64,000 nucleotides of DNA from Strigamia acuminata (taxonomy: Eukaryota > Arthropoda > Chilopoda > Geophilomorpha > Linotaeniidae), in the NCBI GenBank assembly GCA_949358305.1, contig OX442314.1, positions 23,243,060 to 23,307,059 of the forward strand, in the 5' to 3' direction. The position numbers were made by a program, and so were the translations under genes. This document shows positions 21,130 to 31,651 of the stretch, piece by piece. The notes beneath the pieces are model-generated. The model was not told where the DNA came from and made no database searches. It saw only the letters and a list, made by a program, of their open reading frames with translations. Each line of letters opens with the position of its first letter. Positions within the stretch are counted from its first letter, which is position 1.

Positions 21130-21686
21130 ATGGATTTGATGATAACCCTGGTTTTATGTCTAGTTGTTTTGGCGTTATATCGTTTAAAATCTTTTATGAA
21201 AACTACGAGTTTTCTACGACCCGAGAAAAAAGTAGTTTTAGTGACAGGTTGCGATTCTGGCATCGGGCTCGGAACTGCATTACACCTTCATCAATTAGGA
21301 TTTCATGTGTTTGCTGGTTGCTGCCCAATCGGGAGTGAAGGTTCGTTGAAAATGGAGAGCCTCAAATCTGAACGTTTGGTGCCTATCCAGATAGACGTTA
21401 CTAACCAAAGTGAAATCGATGCAGCTGTTGAGACGATTAAAGTTTATTGTGAAAAAAACAGTTGTCGTAAGTAAAGAAAATTAAAAAATGTATAAAATTA
21501 GCGCAATTGTTGATAGTTTAATGTCATTTTTAGATTTTTGGAGTTTAGTTAACAATGCTGGAGTGTGTATACTTGGGAAAGTTGAGTGGCAAACTTGGGA
21601 ACAAATTGAAAGGCAAGCGAATGTCAATTTTTTGGGAACGTTGCGGATGATCAGAGCATTTCTTCCAATGCTCAAACAAACTGCAG

Positions 21687-21722
<36 letters not shown>

Positions 21723-23041
21723 TTAAACTTTGATATAAGTAAAGCATCTATCGATCTATTTATCTGTTGAAGCTTAAAAAATTACACGTGTTGCATCCAT
21801 ATCCGTAGTATTATTATGAAAGGCAAAAAGAGTTTATTTTAACCAGCAGGATTCACGATTTAATCTATGCTTTTGTACCAAATGTTTATCTATTTTGTTG
21901 TAAATCAATTTTTTGGTATTCAGATGTAGATTTATGCTATTGTTTGCAGCATTGTCTATGCACATGTTGCTGGAAATTTTTTTATCAAGATTCTACAATC
22001 TTTGATCAATACTAGAATACTGAACTTAATAGCCGATTGTTTTCGCTGTCAATTTTACCTTTGTTGTTTGAAAAGAATGAGATCCCTATTGATTTGTGAT
22101 TGTTTGCTCGTTAAAATACGACGCAGATTTTATTTCTTACGTATTTTTTGCACTGATCTACAATAGAACAACCATTCAGATCCATTATTTCACTTGTCTT
22201 ACGACTGTGGAGTGCAATTTTATCTAAAGATAATCGTTATAAATAAGTAAGCAGAATGGTAAACCTGGTTGAATGCCATCGGTTTGTCTTGGTGTTAAGT
22301 GAAAAATTAATACAGGACTTTGTTCAAATAGCTTAAATCAGACATGTTGAGGTCGCTACACTTAACGCAATTATTTTTAATCGTTTAAGCCTAGTTTTAG
22401 TATCATCTTTATTCTAATGAGATTTTACTCACATTTCGTTTTAAGACAAAATACCAACATCTGAATAAAAATAACAAATTGATGTAATTTACTTTTACGC
22501 CACAGGTAGAATCGTTAATGTTACCAGTATCTCTACGCGGTGGCCATACCCGAACTTTGCTCCTTACGCTGGCTCGAAAGCTGCTTTAGAAGGGTTTTCG
22601 CAGGTGTTGCGACTGGATTTGGCGCCATCGGGCGTAAAAGTGATTGTTGTGTCTCCAGGAAATCACTGCCGAATCACAAAACTATTCGATCATCAGATGG
22701 AATACGCTCAGCAACAATGGGATTCGTTTACTCCGGAACTGCGCAAAGATCTTGACCGTAAATTTTGGAATCTTCAAACCAATCTACTTGACTTCTCTCA
22801 GATTCATTGTCCAGAGAATTTTGAAACCTCTGCAATAATAAGACATATGCAGTCAGCTGTAATGGGTGTGGATCCTAAACCATATTATCTATCCTCGACT
22901 TTAGCAATGGTGATTTTGTGTCACGTTTATGAATGGTTGCCAGCTCAAATACAGACGTATGCGATGCTTTACATGGCTTCACTCACTCAATTGGATAGTA
23001 AGGATATCCCATTTATCTTTAAACTAGACTTACCCAAGTAA
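21130..23041 (+). CDS. membrane-anchored short-chain dehydrogenase (SDR9C / retinol-BDH-17beta-HSD type)
   Basis: Three exons (21130-21466, 21534-21686, 22506-23041) give 1026 bases and 341 residues. An N-terminal hydrophobic anchor (MITLVLCLVVLALYRL) precedes the Rossmann fold. VTGCDSGIG is the NAD(P)-binding TGxxxGIG motif. VFAGCCP follows, as in retinol and hydroxybutyrate dehydrogenases. LVNNAG is in exon 2, and NVTSIS with YAGSK supply the catalytic Ser, Tyr and Lys. SPGNHCRITKL follows. These features place it in the SDR9C-like group acting on retinoids, steroids or hydroxy acids, probably in the ER or mitochondrial membrane; the substrate cannot be told from sequence. I prefer the ATG at 21130 because the upstream in-frame Met (21016) adds a sequence with no family counterpart. 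A MITE starts four bases after the stop codon. Confidence 0.9.
21696..21725. repeat. (TTTA)n microsatellite in SDR intron 2
   Basis: About seven uninterrupted ATTT units just inside the 5' end of the 819-base intron. The rest of this intron (to 22505) shows nothing recognisable. Confidence 0.85.
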
Positions 23042-23044
23042 CAA

Positions 23045-23640
23045 GATCGATTTAACATCGCATCTAGATGTTTAATATCATATCTACATAGATGCGATGT
23101 TTAACGGAGGCATATGGCTGTACACGTTTAGAGACAACTACTTTCTTCAGTAGGAAAAAAATGTTCCTATTCATTTTTGTAGTTGAAATTTTTTGACTAT
23201 TTTTATATGATAATAGACTTTAACTCAAGTGAAATTTATAGTCATTGGTTACTTATTTAATTAATTAGTCTGAATTGAAATTTTCTGCTCCTTAAAGCTC
23301 CAGCATAACTACTAAGCCGGCTTTGCTGCAAGAGTGAATAGCGATTCAGTTAACAGCTTTTGGCTTTTACCAGTATTGTTTAAAACCACCACCAGATGGT
23401 CAAACTTATTTATATTTATTGTTTTCATATTGCGTTCTCTATAAAGTTAGTTGCGAACTAACAGCAAATTAAATTGCGCTTTACCCAATAGTCCTAAAAA
23501 TGTCTCTAAACGCGTAATGCCTTATACCAAAACGGGTACATTTTATCCTTATGCCTCCGAGAGTTAATATCGTAGCATCTTCTACATAGTAGATACTATG
23601 TTTAATATTGTATCTGCATAGATGTGATATTAAATCGATC
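23045..23640. mobile_element. MITE with long inverted ends, abutting the SDR stop codon
   Basis: The left end GATCGATTTAACATCGCATC is matched by the complement of GATGTGATATTAAATCGATC at the right. Inverted similarity continues inward through CGGAGGCATA and CGTTTAGAGACA (about 23109-23140 against 23495-23560). A small hairpin with TTTAACATCGCATCT arms lies in the left end. The element probably supplies the 3' UTR and perhaps the polyadenylation region of the SDR gene. No coding capacity. Confidence 0.65.
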
Positions 23641-24560
23641 ATCCGTGCTATTGGGATAGTAATTAAACGGGTTCCATTTATTGAAACACTAGGCGCATTC
23701 AATAACTTTTCGTTTACATTTTCGTTTTAAACAAATTTTTAGATGAAAAGTTTGTTTTTGAATAAAAATGAACGATTTTTTCACTCCAAAACTTGATCTG
23801 GGATTTCAGATCAGGGTCATCTTCCCGCTGCAAGTCGCGTCGAAATTTTTCTTTCCTCGCTTTTTTCAATTGTTTCCAGTCCTAATAATTACTCAAGTGA
23901 TGTTTAATATTGTTGTTTACTCAAAAAAAATTTAACAACTGCTGCAAAACTTTACTTAGATCGCTTATCGTTGCAATCGATCTAACGAAAATCCAAGATG
24001 GCAGCCAAAATGTGCGATTTGAACGAGAAAACTCATTACAAGGAGATTTAACCGACCTATTTAGGTTGTTTATTTTCAGCTTGTTTAAACCAATTAAAAC
24101 GATCTTTTAAACGCAAACGTCGCTTTTCTACGTGTACGGCGACCCCACTGACTATAAACTTCATTCTAAAATGAAGGAATATAAATCTATATCAACAGAA
24201 TTTGTGAAATTTGTTGTTAATTATTTTGTTTTACTACATAGGATTTGCTTAATATTGTTTGATGAAAATATAGTTTAAAGTAAGAATTTGTGGTCAAATA
24301 TTTATCCAAACTAGTGATGTAATTTTTTTGTAAATGTTTGAAGGATTTTGACTACTAAATCCAATGAAAGATTTTTACATAAAAAACCTGTGCATTTATT
24401 CAGATTCAAGTTTTTAATTAATTTCCGACAAAAAAATCCTGTTTGACAACTCCATGGATAATCGGTAATGTAATTTTACTGTATTGTGCTGTACTTTGCT
24501 ACATATTAGAAAAAAATATACATTTATTTATTGTAATACATTCAAGTGAGTTGTACAAGA
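23641..24560. other. intergenic, no gene seen
   Basis: AT-rich sequence between the SDR-associated MITE and the 3' end of gene E. The short open frames lack any domain. Confidence 0.5.
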
Positions 24561-26202
24561 TTACACAAAAACACAAGCTAATACAATACATAAACTAATA
24601 CAATAGATGATAAAACCAAGTCTATCTAGAGCAATGGCTACCATTTGCCAATCAGAACTTGAGTTGTTATCATTTGTCATAACTTCATCTTCGTCTTCAT
24701 TTGTTAGAAGTTGGGTGTTCCCAGATGAAAACTGAAATATAAAAACAATATATGAGAAAAGGAACATACATGTTGTACATTTTTCATATTTGCAAGTTTT
24801 ACCTGTTGACCAGGGACACACAAAACCTTATTTAATAGACCAAATAAAAATTTCTTAAGCCATTCAGGTGGAGATGAGATTGGAGGTCGTTTATGAATGC
24901 TCGTCGTTGCAATGGATAACAAAAAGGTCAAACCCGCGAAGAAAAATGCATTGCCACAAAAAATGACTACAGATTAAAAAAATTAAGTACCATAACAAAT
25001 TTCATTACCAATTTGAATTTTACCAATGCCGGGAACGCTGCTTCCATTGCGAGGAATGCTCCAATGCAAATTGACGACCAAAAGACCAAGCGTTATTACA
25101 TTTATTCCACACACAAATGGTTTATCCCCAGAAGATGGCGGAACCCAAAATGCGATTAAACTGATTAAAACTGCAACAAATGTTGGCAGCATCAGGGTTA
25201 AAAGATAAAATGGGGCTCTGCGACGTAATTGGATGAAAAAATTTATATCAATGTACACAACTTGGTCACTAACATCTCTGAAAAGAGTTCTGTTGCCATG
25301 GGAAGATACAATTTCCCACTCATTGTGTTCTTCATACCTAGGTGAGGTAAGACTCTTGAGAATAAGAAATATTTTTCAAAAACAATTATCATTTTGGTAA
25401 TTTATTTAAATGGGAAACTCACCTGGTTTTCTCTCCTTACTGATAAGTTTAGCTGGCCTGCTACGGTCCACGAAGTAAAGAAGAACCGGCACGAATGCTC
25501 ATCAAATGGGTACGCGTTTAGATCCATGCTGCAGATAATTCTGAAAGTGCCAGGTGGTACCCACCAAATATTTCCCTCATTCCCAATATAAAGTGGAACT
25601 GCAGCTGTGCTATATAGTTCTGAAGCTGACGCACTAGGTGTAGTTAATGTGATGAGATTTTATCTGTATTTTATTATATTTACATTTGGTTATAAATTAC
25701 CTGTTTTGCAAGTAAACATCTGGAACCCAAACTTCGTCAGGAGTAACTATGATATGCTTCAATCCACCATAGTCTTCTGGTTTCCAAGCATAATTTAAAT
25801 CCTGCCAAGACTAAAGAAATTATTTAAAAATTAAAGAAAAAGACTACCGTAATAAGTTCTTGCTTATCTGCAACTTACGTGACTTAGCCAAGCATTGACA
25901 GAAAGAACTTCTGTTTTGGCATCAAAATCTAAAATGTGGTAAATGTGCAGATATAACGCGACATCTGTTGTGTCATTGACGGATTGAAATGGTCGTGTTA
26001 GTGCTTTGGTTTTTGACTTGGGCAATATATCTTCTCTTAATTTTGTTTCATATTTCAACAGGTTCGAATCCATGGTTGTACAGACATCTACATTAAGAGA
26101 TAATTGGTGGTGGTATGGTATTTTAAATAAATTACCTTGAATTATTGAAGAAATTAGAAGAGCTGAAAATATGAACACGCATTCCATTGCTGTCGTTGTC
26201 AT
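24561..26202 (-). CDS. nAChR-like Cys-loop receptor subunit E
   Basis: Exons 26202-26136, 26087-25879, 25810-25701, 25633-25423, 25354-25024, 24966-24803, 24731-24561 total 1263 bases and 420 residues. A second in-frame ATG (26187) gives the cleaner signal peptide MECVFIFSALLISSIIQ. The ligand-binding domain has loop A VWVPDVYLQNS, GNIWWVPPGTF, Cys-loop CSMDLNAYPFDEHSC and loop B FTSWTVAGQ. Loop C has no cysteine pair. TM1 follows QLRRRAPFYLL. M2 reads SGDKPFVCGINVITLGLL and ends NLHWSIPRNGS. TM3 is VIFCGNAFFFAGLTFL. The short M3-M4 loop contains NEDEDEVMTNDNNSSS, then DWQMVAIALDRLGF and TM4. Nearly identical in layout to gene F, 2.1 kb away, so a recent tandem duplicate. The promoter has a TATA stretch and a GCAGGTG box. 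Confidence 0.92.
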
Positions 26203-26249
26203 GAAAACACCCCAATAGACGCTAACATGTACTGTAGGATGAAATTAAG

Positions 26250-26280
26250 CACCTGCTCTTCTTTTTTTTTTATATATATA
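26250..26280 (-). promoter_or_regulatory. TATA plus GCAGGTG promoter module of gene E
   Basis: On the coding strand TATATATATAAAAAAA is followed 12 bases later by GCAGGTGC (26256-26250), 48 bases above the ATG. The same order and similar spacing occur above gene F and in the relic at 28756-28780. Confidence 0.6.
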
Positions 26281-26329
26281 TCCTTCAAAAACATTTTTAT
26301 TAGGGTTATATTCAACAGGCAATTCAATC

Positions 26330-26460
26330 TTTTTTCTTTTTGTTAATATTTTAAGCAGAATTTCATTGACAGAAGAATTTAGATGACTATGAATAAAACT
26401 GACCCAATAAAAAGTAATGTTGATGATGAAATATTCACAGAAAGAAATCCTACTTGTGAA
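26330..26460 (-). pseudogene. relic of a receptor 3' end upstream of gene E
   Basis: Aligns base for base, with gaps, to the relic above gene F (28440-28620) and to the last exon and 3' flank of gene G (28800-28940). TTTCTGTGAATATTTCATCA corresponds to G's TTTTTGTGCATATCTCATCA, the TM4 region. No open frame remains. It was probably present before the E/F duplication and copied with it. Confidence 0.55.
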
Positions 26461-26694
26461 AAAAATTAGCAATTCTAAAAACATCCAGATCCAAATTTTT
26501 ATTAATTTTTGACAAAAAAAACAAACAAACTCGAAACATATTTGAACACACCGAAACGTCTAAATTATGGATACCGGTAATCGGTTCTGTATAACTTTGT
26601 AATATTCGGGGTTTCATTGTACTTTGACATATGGTATATTTAAAAAAAAATTCACAGATTATTATTGTAATACATTCCAATGAGTTTTATACGA

Positions 26695-28327
26695 TTACAC
26701 AAAAGCACAAACTAAAACGATGCATAAACTAATACAATATATGATGAAACCAAGTCTATCTAGAGCAATGGCAACCATTTGCCAATCAGAACTTGAGTTG
26801 TTATCATTTGTCGTAACTTCATCTTCGTCTTCATTGGTTAGAAGTTGGGTGTTCCCAGATGAAAACTGAAATATAAAAAAATATATATGAGAAGCGAAAG
26901 ATATTTTTTATATTGACAAGTTTTACCTCTTGACCAGGGACACACAAAACCTTATTCAATAGACCAAATAAAAACTTCATGAGCCATTCAGGTGGAGATG
27001 AGATTGGAGGTCGTTTATGAATGCTCGTCGTTGCAATGGACAACAAAAAGGTCAAACCCGCGAAGAAAAATGCATTTCCACAAAAAATGACTAGAGATTT
27101 AAAAAAAAAAAAATTAAATAACAAATTTCATTACCGACTTGAATTTTACCAATGCCGGGAACACTGCTTCCATTCCGAGGAGTAATCCAATACAAATTCA
27201 CGACCAAAAGACCAAGCGTTATTATATTTATTCCACACACAAATGGTTTATGTCCAGAAGATGGCGGAACCCAAAATGCGCTTAAAGTAACTAAAACGGC
27301 AACAAGTGTTGGCAGTATCAGAGTTAATTGATAAAATGGGGCTCTGCGACGTAATTGGATGTAAAAGTTTATGTCAATGTACACAACTTGGTCACTAGCA
27401 TCTCTGAAAAGAGTTCGGTTGCCATGGGAAGATACAATTTCCCACTCGTTGTGATCATCATACATAAATGAGGTAAGACTCTGAGAATGAGAAATATATT
27501 TACAAAATAATTATTATTTGATCTTTAAATGGGGAACTTACATAGTTTTCTATCATCAATGATAAGTTTAGCTGGGCTGCTATTATGGTCCATGAGATAA
27601 AGAGTAAATGGCACGTATGTTCATCAAATGGGTACGCTTTAAGATCCATGCTGCAGAAACTTCTGAAGGTGGCAGGTGGTACCCACCAAATATTTCCCTC
27701 GTGCGTAATAAAAAGTGGAACTGAAGCTTTGCTGTTAATTTCTGAAGCACCCGCACTAGGTGTTGTTAATGTAATGAGTTAATACTTTATTGTATTTACA
27801 TCGGATTAAGGTTCAATTATCATACCCGTTGAGCAAATAAACATCTGGCACCCAAACTTCGTCAGGCTTAGCTGAGATGTGTTTCAATCCACCATAGTCT
27901 TCTGGTTTCCATGCAAAATTTAAATCCTGCCATGCCTATTTTTAAGAATTAAAAAATATATATATTTTAATAAGTTATTGTTTGATGTGCAACTTACGTG
28001 ACCTAGCCAAGCATTGATAGAAAGAATTTCTGATTTGGCATCAAAACCTAAAATGTGGTAAACGTACAGATTTAACATGACATCAGTTGTGTCATTGATG
28101 GATTGAAATGGTCGTGTAAGTGTTTTGGTTTTTGACTTGGGCAATATGTCTTCTCTTAATTTTGCTTCATATTTCACCTGGTTCGAATCCATATTTGCAC
28201 AGACATCTACAATAAAACTACCGTGATTAAATGGATTTTATAGTGGTACCATAAATTTACCTCCAATTATTGTAGAAATCAGGAGACTTGAAAATATTAA
28301 CATCCATTCCATTGCTCGTGTTGTCAT
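26695..28327 (-). CDS. nAChR-like Cys-loop receptor subunit F
   Basis: Exons 28327-28261, 28206-27998, 27935-27826, 27755-27542, 27480-27150, 27090-26927, 26865-26695 total 1266 bases and 421 residues. It mirrors gene E exon by exon: signal peptide around MEWMLIFSSLLISTIIG, loop A VWVPDVYLLNG, Cys-loop CSMDLKAYPFDEHTC, loop B FISWTIIAAQ with one codon inserted relative to E, no loop-C cysteines, and M2 SGHKPFVCGINIITLGLL ending NLYWITPRNGS. TM3, the acidic NEDEDEVTTNDN loop and TM4 are almost unchanged. The greatest difference from E is in the strand after the Cys-loop (CHLLFISW against CRFFFTSW) and at -1' in M2 (His against Asp). A TATA/GCAGGTG promoter module lies 46 bases upstream. Confidence 0.92.
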
Positions 28328-28372
28328 GAAAACGCCCCAATGGAAGCTGACATACTGTTGGGTGAAATAAAG

Positions 28373-28396
28373 CACCTGCTATTCATTTTTTTATAT
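28373..28396 (-). promoter_or_regulatory. TATA plus GCAGGTG promoter module of gene F
   Basis: GGATATAAAAAAAT followed by AATAGCAGGTGC on the coding strand, 46 bases above the ATG. It matches gene E's module and the relic module at 28756. Confidence 0.6.
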
Positions 28397-28439
28397 CCTT
28401 AAAAAATATAGCCATCGTTGAGGCTAAGTTCAGCAGACA

Positions 28440-28785
28440 ATTTAATTTATTTTTGATTTTGTTAATATTTTTAGTAGAATTTTATTAAGAGAATAATAAT
28501 TCAGGTGACTATGCGTACAACTAACCAATTAAAAGCAATATGAAAGATGCACAAAAACAAATTTGTTCAATTCCGTTGTAAAGACAAAGACTCTTGTGAT
28601 TGATTTGCCGTCTGTCTGAAATAATAAAAAATTAGAAAACAATAAATATTAATAAAAAAAATTCACAACTGCTTCACAAAAACTTTCCTGCGCCATACCG
28701 GGTTTCCCGAATGCTTCACTACATTGTACTGACGAGTGAGCACAGTTATTTAAAACACCTGCTATACTATTTTTTTTATACTGTA
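28440..28785 (-). pseudogene. gutted receptor gene: promoter module plus last exon only
   Basis: On the minus strand, TATAAAAAAAATAGTATAGC and AGGTG (28780-28756) reproduce the E/F promoter module, but no signal-peptide exon follows. About 130 bases further, after an acceptor-like TATTTCAG (near 28618), comes a decayed copy of gene G's last exon (TTTGTTTTTGTGCAT, then CTTTTAATTGGTTAGTTGTACGCATAG) with internal deletions. The body between promoter and TM4 exon is gone. It lies between F and the 3' end of G. Confidence 0.6.
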
Positions 28786-28869
28786 TATTATATAAAAATA
28801 TTAGCAAAAAAAATATCTTCTTATAATATTTTTAAGCAGGTTTTATTGCTAAAATTACAATTTAGTTCA

Positions 28870-31155
28870 TTAAGCGTAGAACAAACCAATGAAAACTATT
28901 GATATGATGAGATATGCACAAAAACATATACGGTCAATTCCACGAGCAATTGATGGCCACTGTGATGATAAAGGTTCTTGTGGTTGACAATTAGTATCTG
29001 TTGTCTGAAATAAGAAGTATATATAAATAAAAAAGTACTAAGATTTAGTATTTTGGTATACTTGTTCTGTCCGAACATTGGTTCCTAAAAACCGACAAAA
29101 CAGCGAATTTCCAGCGCGAATGATGAAATCTGGTGGGATTGATGTTTTTTTACTCAAATTATTAGTAATAAGAGTAATGATCATTGAAATTGTAGCGAAG
29201 ACTAGCATAGATGCGCTCACACCAACTGAAAGAATAAAAGTAAATACAAATTTCCAAGCACTAGCTCTGAATTTGATTTCTGAATACGTGTACGTGTAAT
29301 GTTACCAATACTATATTTCTGTTATGATAAGAATTTCGGGGGAAATTAAGTTCTTGTTTCCGAAATGTAAGGAATTTGGAATTTGGAATTTTTGATTATC
29401 GGAGACTACACTTACGTATCGCAGGAACGTGAGAAGTAGTGTTGGGTAAAATCCACAGTAGATGACATATAATTATCACGAGAAGAAGGCAAACTGTTGC
29501 AGCTAAACCTGTTTTTCCAGAGTTATTTGGAGGTAGCCAGAATAGCGAGTTTGCCATAAACAGAATGGCAAAAAGTGGGCACAGCAATGTGTAATGATAA
29601 AAAGCAGTTTTACGAGCCAGTAGAATCTTGTATTCGAGTACGATGAATGGTTCAGGACAGCAGGGATCCATTGAAGTCAGTATTTCTGCTGGAGTAATGT
29701 GCACATCCCATTCATTCACTTCAGCAATTTTTTCATTCATTAAATACTATAAAAATTGATTAAATTAGTAAAATTTTCATTTAAATTTATCTAGTAATTA
29801 AAATTGTTTACTTTTGTTGTACTCGTGTTGAAAGTGGTGAGTTGGAGGGCGAATCCATGATGTGTCCAAGAACCGAATTGTAAGTTACAAGTGTGCTGGT
29901 CATGAGGATAATGCCACACATCCACTTTGCAAGCTTGACGAAGAGTAACTGGAGGCTCCCACGTAACGAAACCCTTAGAAGACACACTGGCTAAGTTTGG
30001 GCCAGTGATTACTGTTTGGTCACTGTTTGTGCTAGAAAATTAATTAAATCAATTCATATTTGAGCTAAAAATGTACATGAAAAAAAAAAATTAAAATCAC
30101 CTGGAGAATAGAGATATATCTGGTGTCCACAGCCATTTTGGTGAAATTGACACTTTTTTAACATTCCCGAATTCCGATTCGTTCCATTTGAGGCCTACAT
30201 CGTTCCATTCCTTGAATAGAAGATTTATTTATTTTATTACGCAATGAATTTCAAAATTAAGGGCAAGGAGACATGAAAATTGCTTTTATCTTATTTGTGC
30301 GCAAATATATGTTATTTTTGGCTTCACACGTTAATAGAAAAGGACATTCCAAGCTTTTTAAAGATGAAAATGGATCTAAAAGAGAAATTTTAAAGGAAGA
30401 AAACATGACTTTGATTACAGCAAAGGTGGCGCCATCTATGTATCCTGGTTGAAAAGAAGTAAAAATGTCTGTTTATGAATCTAGCTTGCCATATGACCCC
30501 CCATGAATATGAATGTGTTCTAATACTGAAATTAGTCATGAATCAAGGCAAACATGCAATTCATTAAATGCAATTCAAAATGTAAATTATTATTATTATC
30601 TAAATTTTTAAAAAAAATAAAAAATAAAAAACATTTCTTTCAAGCTTATTAATTATATACCATTCGTACAACACCCTTGAAACGCAGTATCTGTTCTTTT
30701 TCGTCTAAACTAATTATATGAGTAACATCCAATGCCATTTTGACTTCAACCGGATGATTTCTTTGTGCTGCAGGAAGCGACTGAGCTGCAGCATCACTTC
30801 TCTGGAACAAAATTTCTCTCACTCGGTTTTCATGGTTTACTTGATAACAATCCGCATATTCTATAAAAAATAATTTTAAAACAAAAAATTATTCTCACTT
30901 AACAATTTGTCGTTTTATTTTATAATTTTTATAACTTTTAAAACTAATGAAATGATTAAAACTTCTATTTCTTATGCACATAATAAAGAGGATCAAATGA
31001 CAATTCAAATACTCCAATTTCAATTCCAATTGGAATTGTCATTTGATTCTTTATACTAATGATTAATGAAATGATGTTTTCTTTTTACCTGGAATCCATT
31101 TTGAGAAAAATATTAATAAAATATAATTCGAGTAAGATAACTGTCTAAAGTTCAT
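28870..31155 (-). CDS. nAChR-like Cys-loop receptor subunit G, with vicinal cysteines
   Basis: Exons 31155-31089, 30860-30661, 30210-30101, 30031-29812, 29746-29416, 29225-29062, 29004-28870 total 1227 bases and 408 residues. The N-terminal hydrophobic segment is around YILLIFFSKWIP. Loop A is WLWTPDISLFS, the Cys-loop is CKVDVWHYPHDQHTC (Phe of FPFD changed to His) and loop B is the canonical GSWTHHG. Loop C reads SMDPCCPEPF: the vicinal pair that defines alpha subunits is present, but the usual Tyr two residues before the pair is Asp and the Tyr after it is Phe. M2 reads SGKTGLAATVCLLLVIII and ends HLLWILPNTTS, with Leu at 9'. TM4 follows WPSIARGIDR. It looks like a degenerate alpha-type subunit; agonist binding is doubtful. 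Confidence 0.9.
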
Positions 31156-31651
31156 ATTTAAAATGCCGTCATGAAATCTTCTCATTCACTTCAGCTTACC
31201 ATATGTCTAACAAAATCTTTTCACAATTTATTAATAGCGTTTACTCGTACCAACTCATCCGGCAATTTTCAAGATTAGTCATCCAATCAGGATCAAACCT
31301 TCATTTGCTCATCACCATGCATCAAATCATACACTGGCATTGACATTTGAAAATAGAAAAATTGTTTTTAAACGTCCAAAAAAACGCAAGAATATCTTAG
31401 TGTAATGCAGTGGTGCATGCTTTATTTGCCATTTTTTGTATGAAAAAGAACCAACTTTGATTTCATTTGCTAAAAAAACTGCATTTTATTATCAATTTGT
31501 CTATTTGTGATTGAATTCAGTCCATTTGACGAATGTACAGTAAGTAAAGCAGGATTGGCAACAGTAATGTAATTCAGTATGCAGTACAATTTTTGCCCCG
31601 TCTTTTTATTAATATAAAATTACTTAAAATTGCGCGACGCAATAAGAATAA
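31156..31651. other. G-H intergenic region
   Basis: Upstream flank of G (with a CATATG E-box near 31200) and 3' flank of H. No gene, RNA or repeat recognised. Confidence 0.5.
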
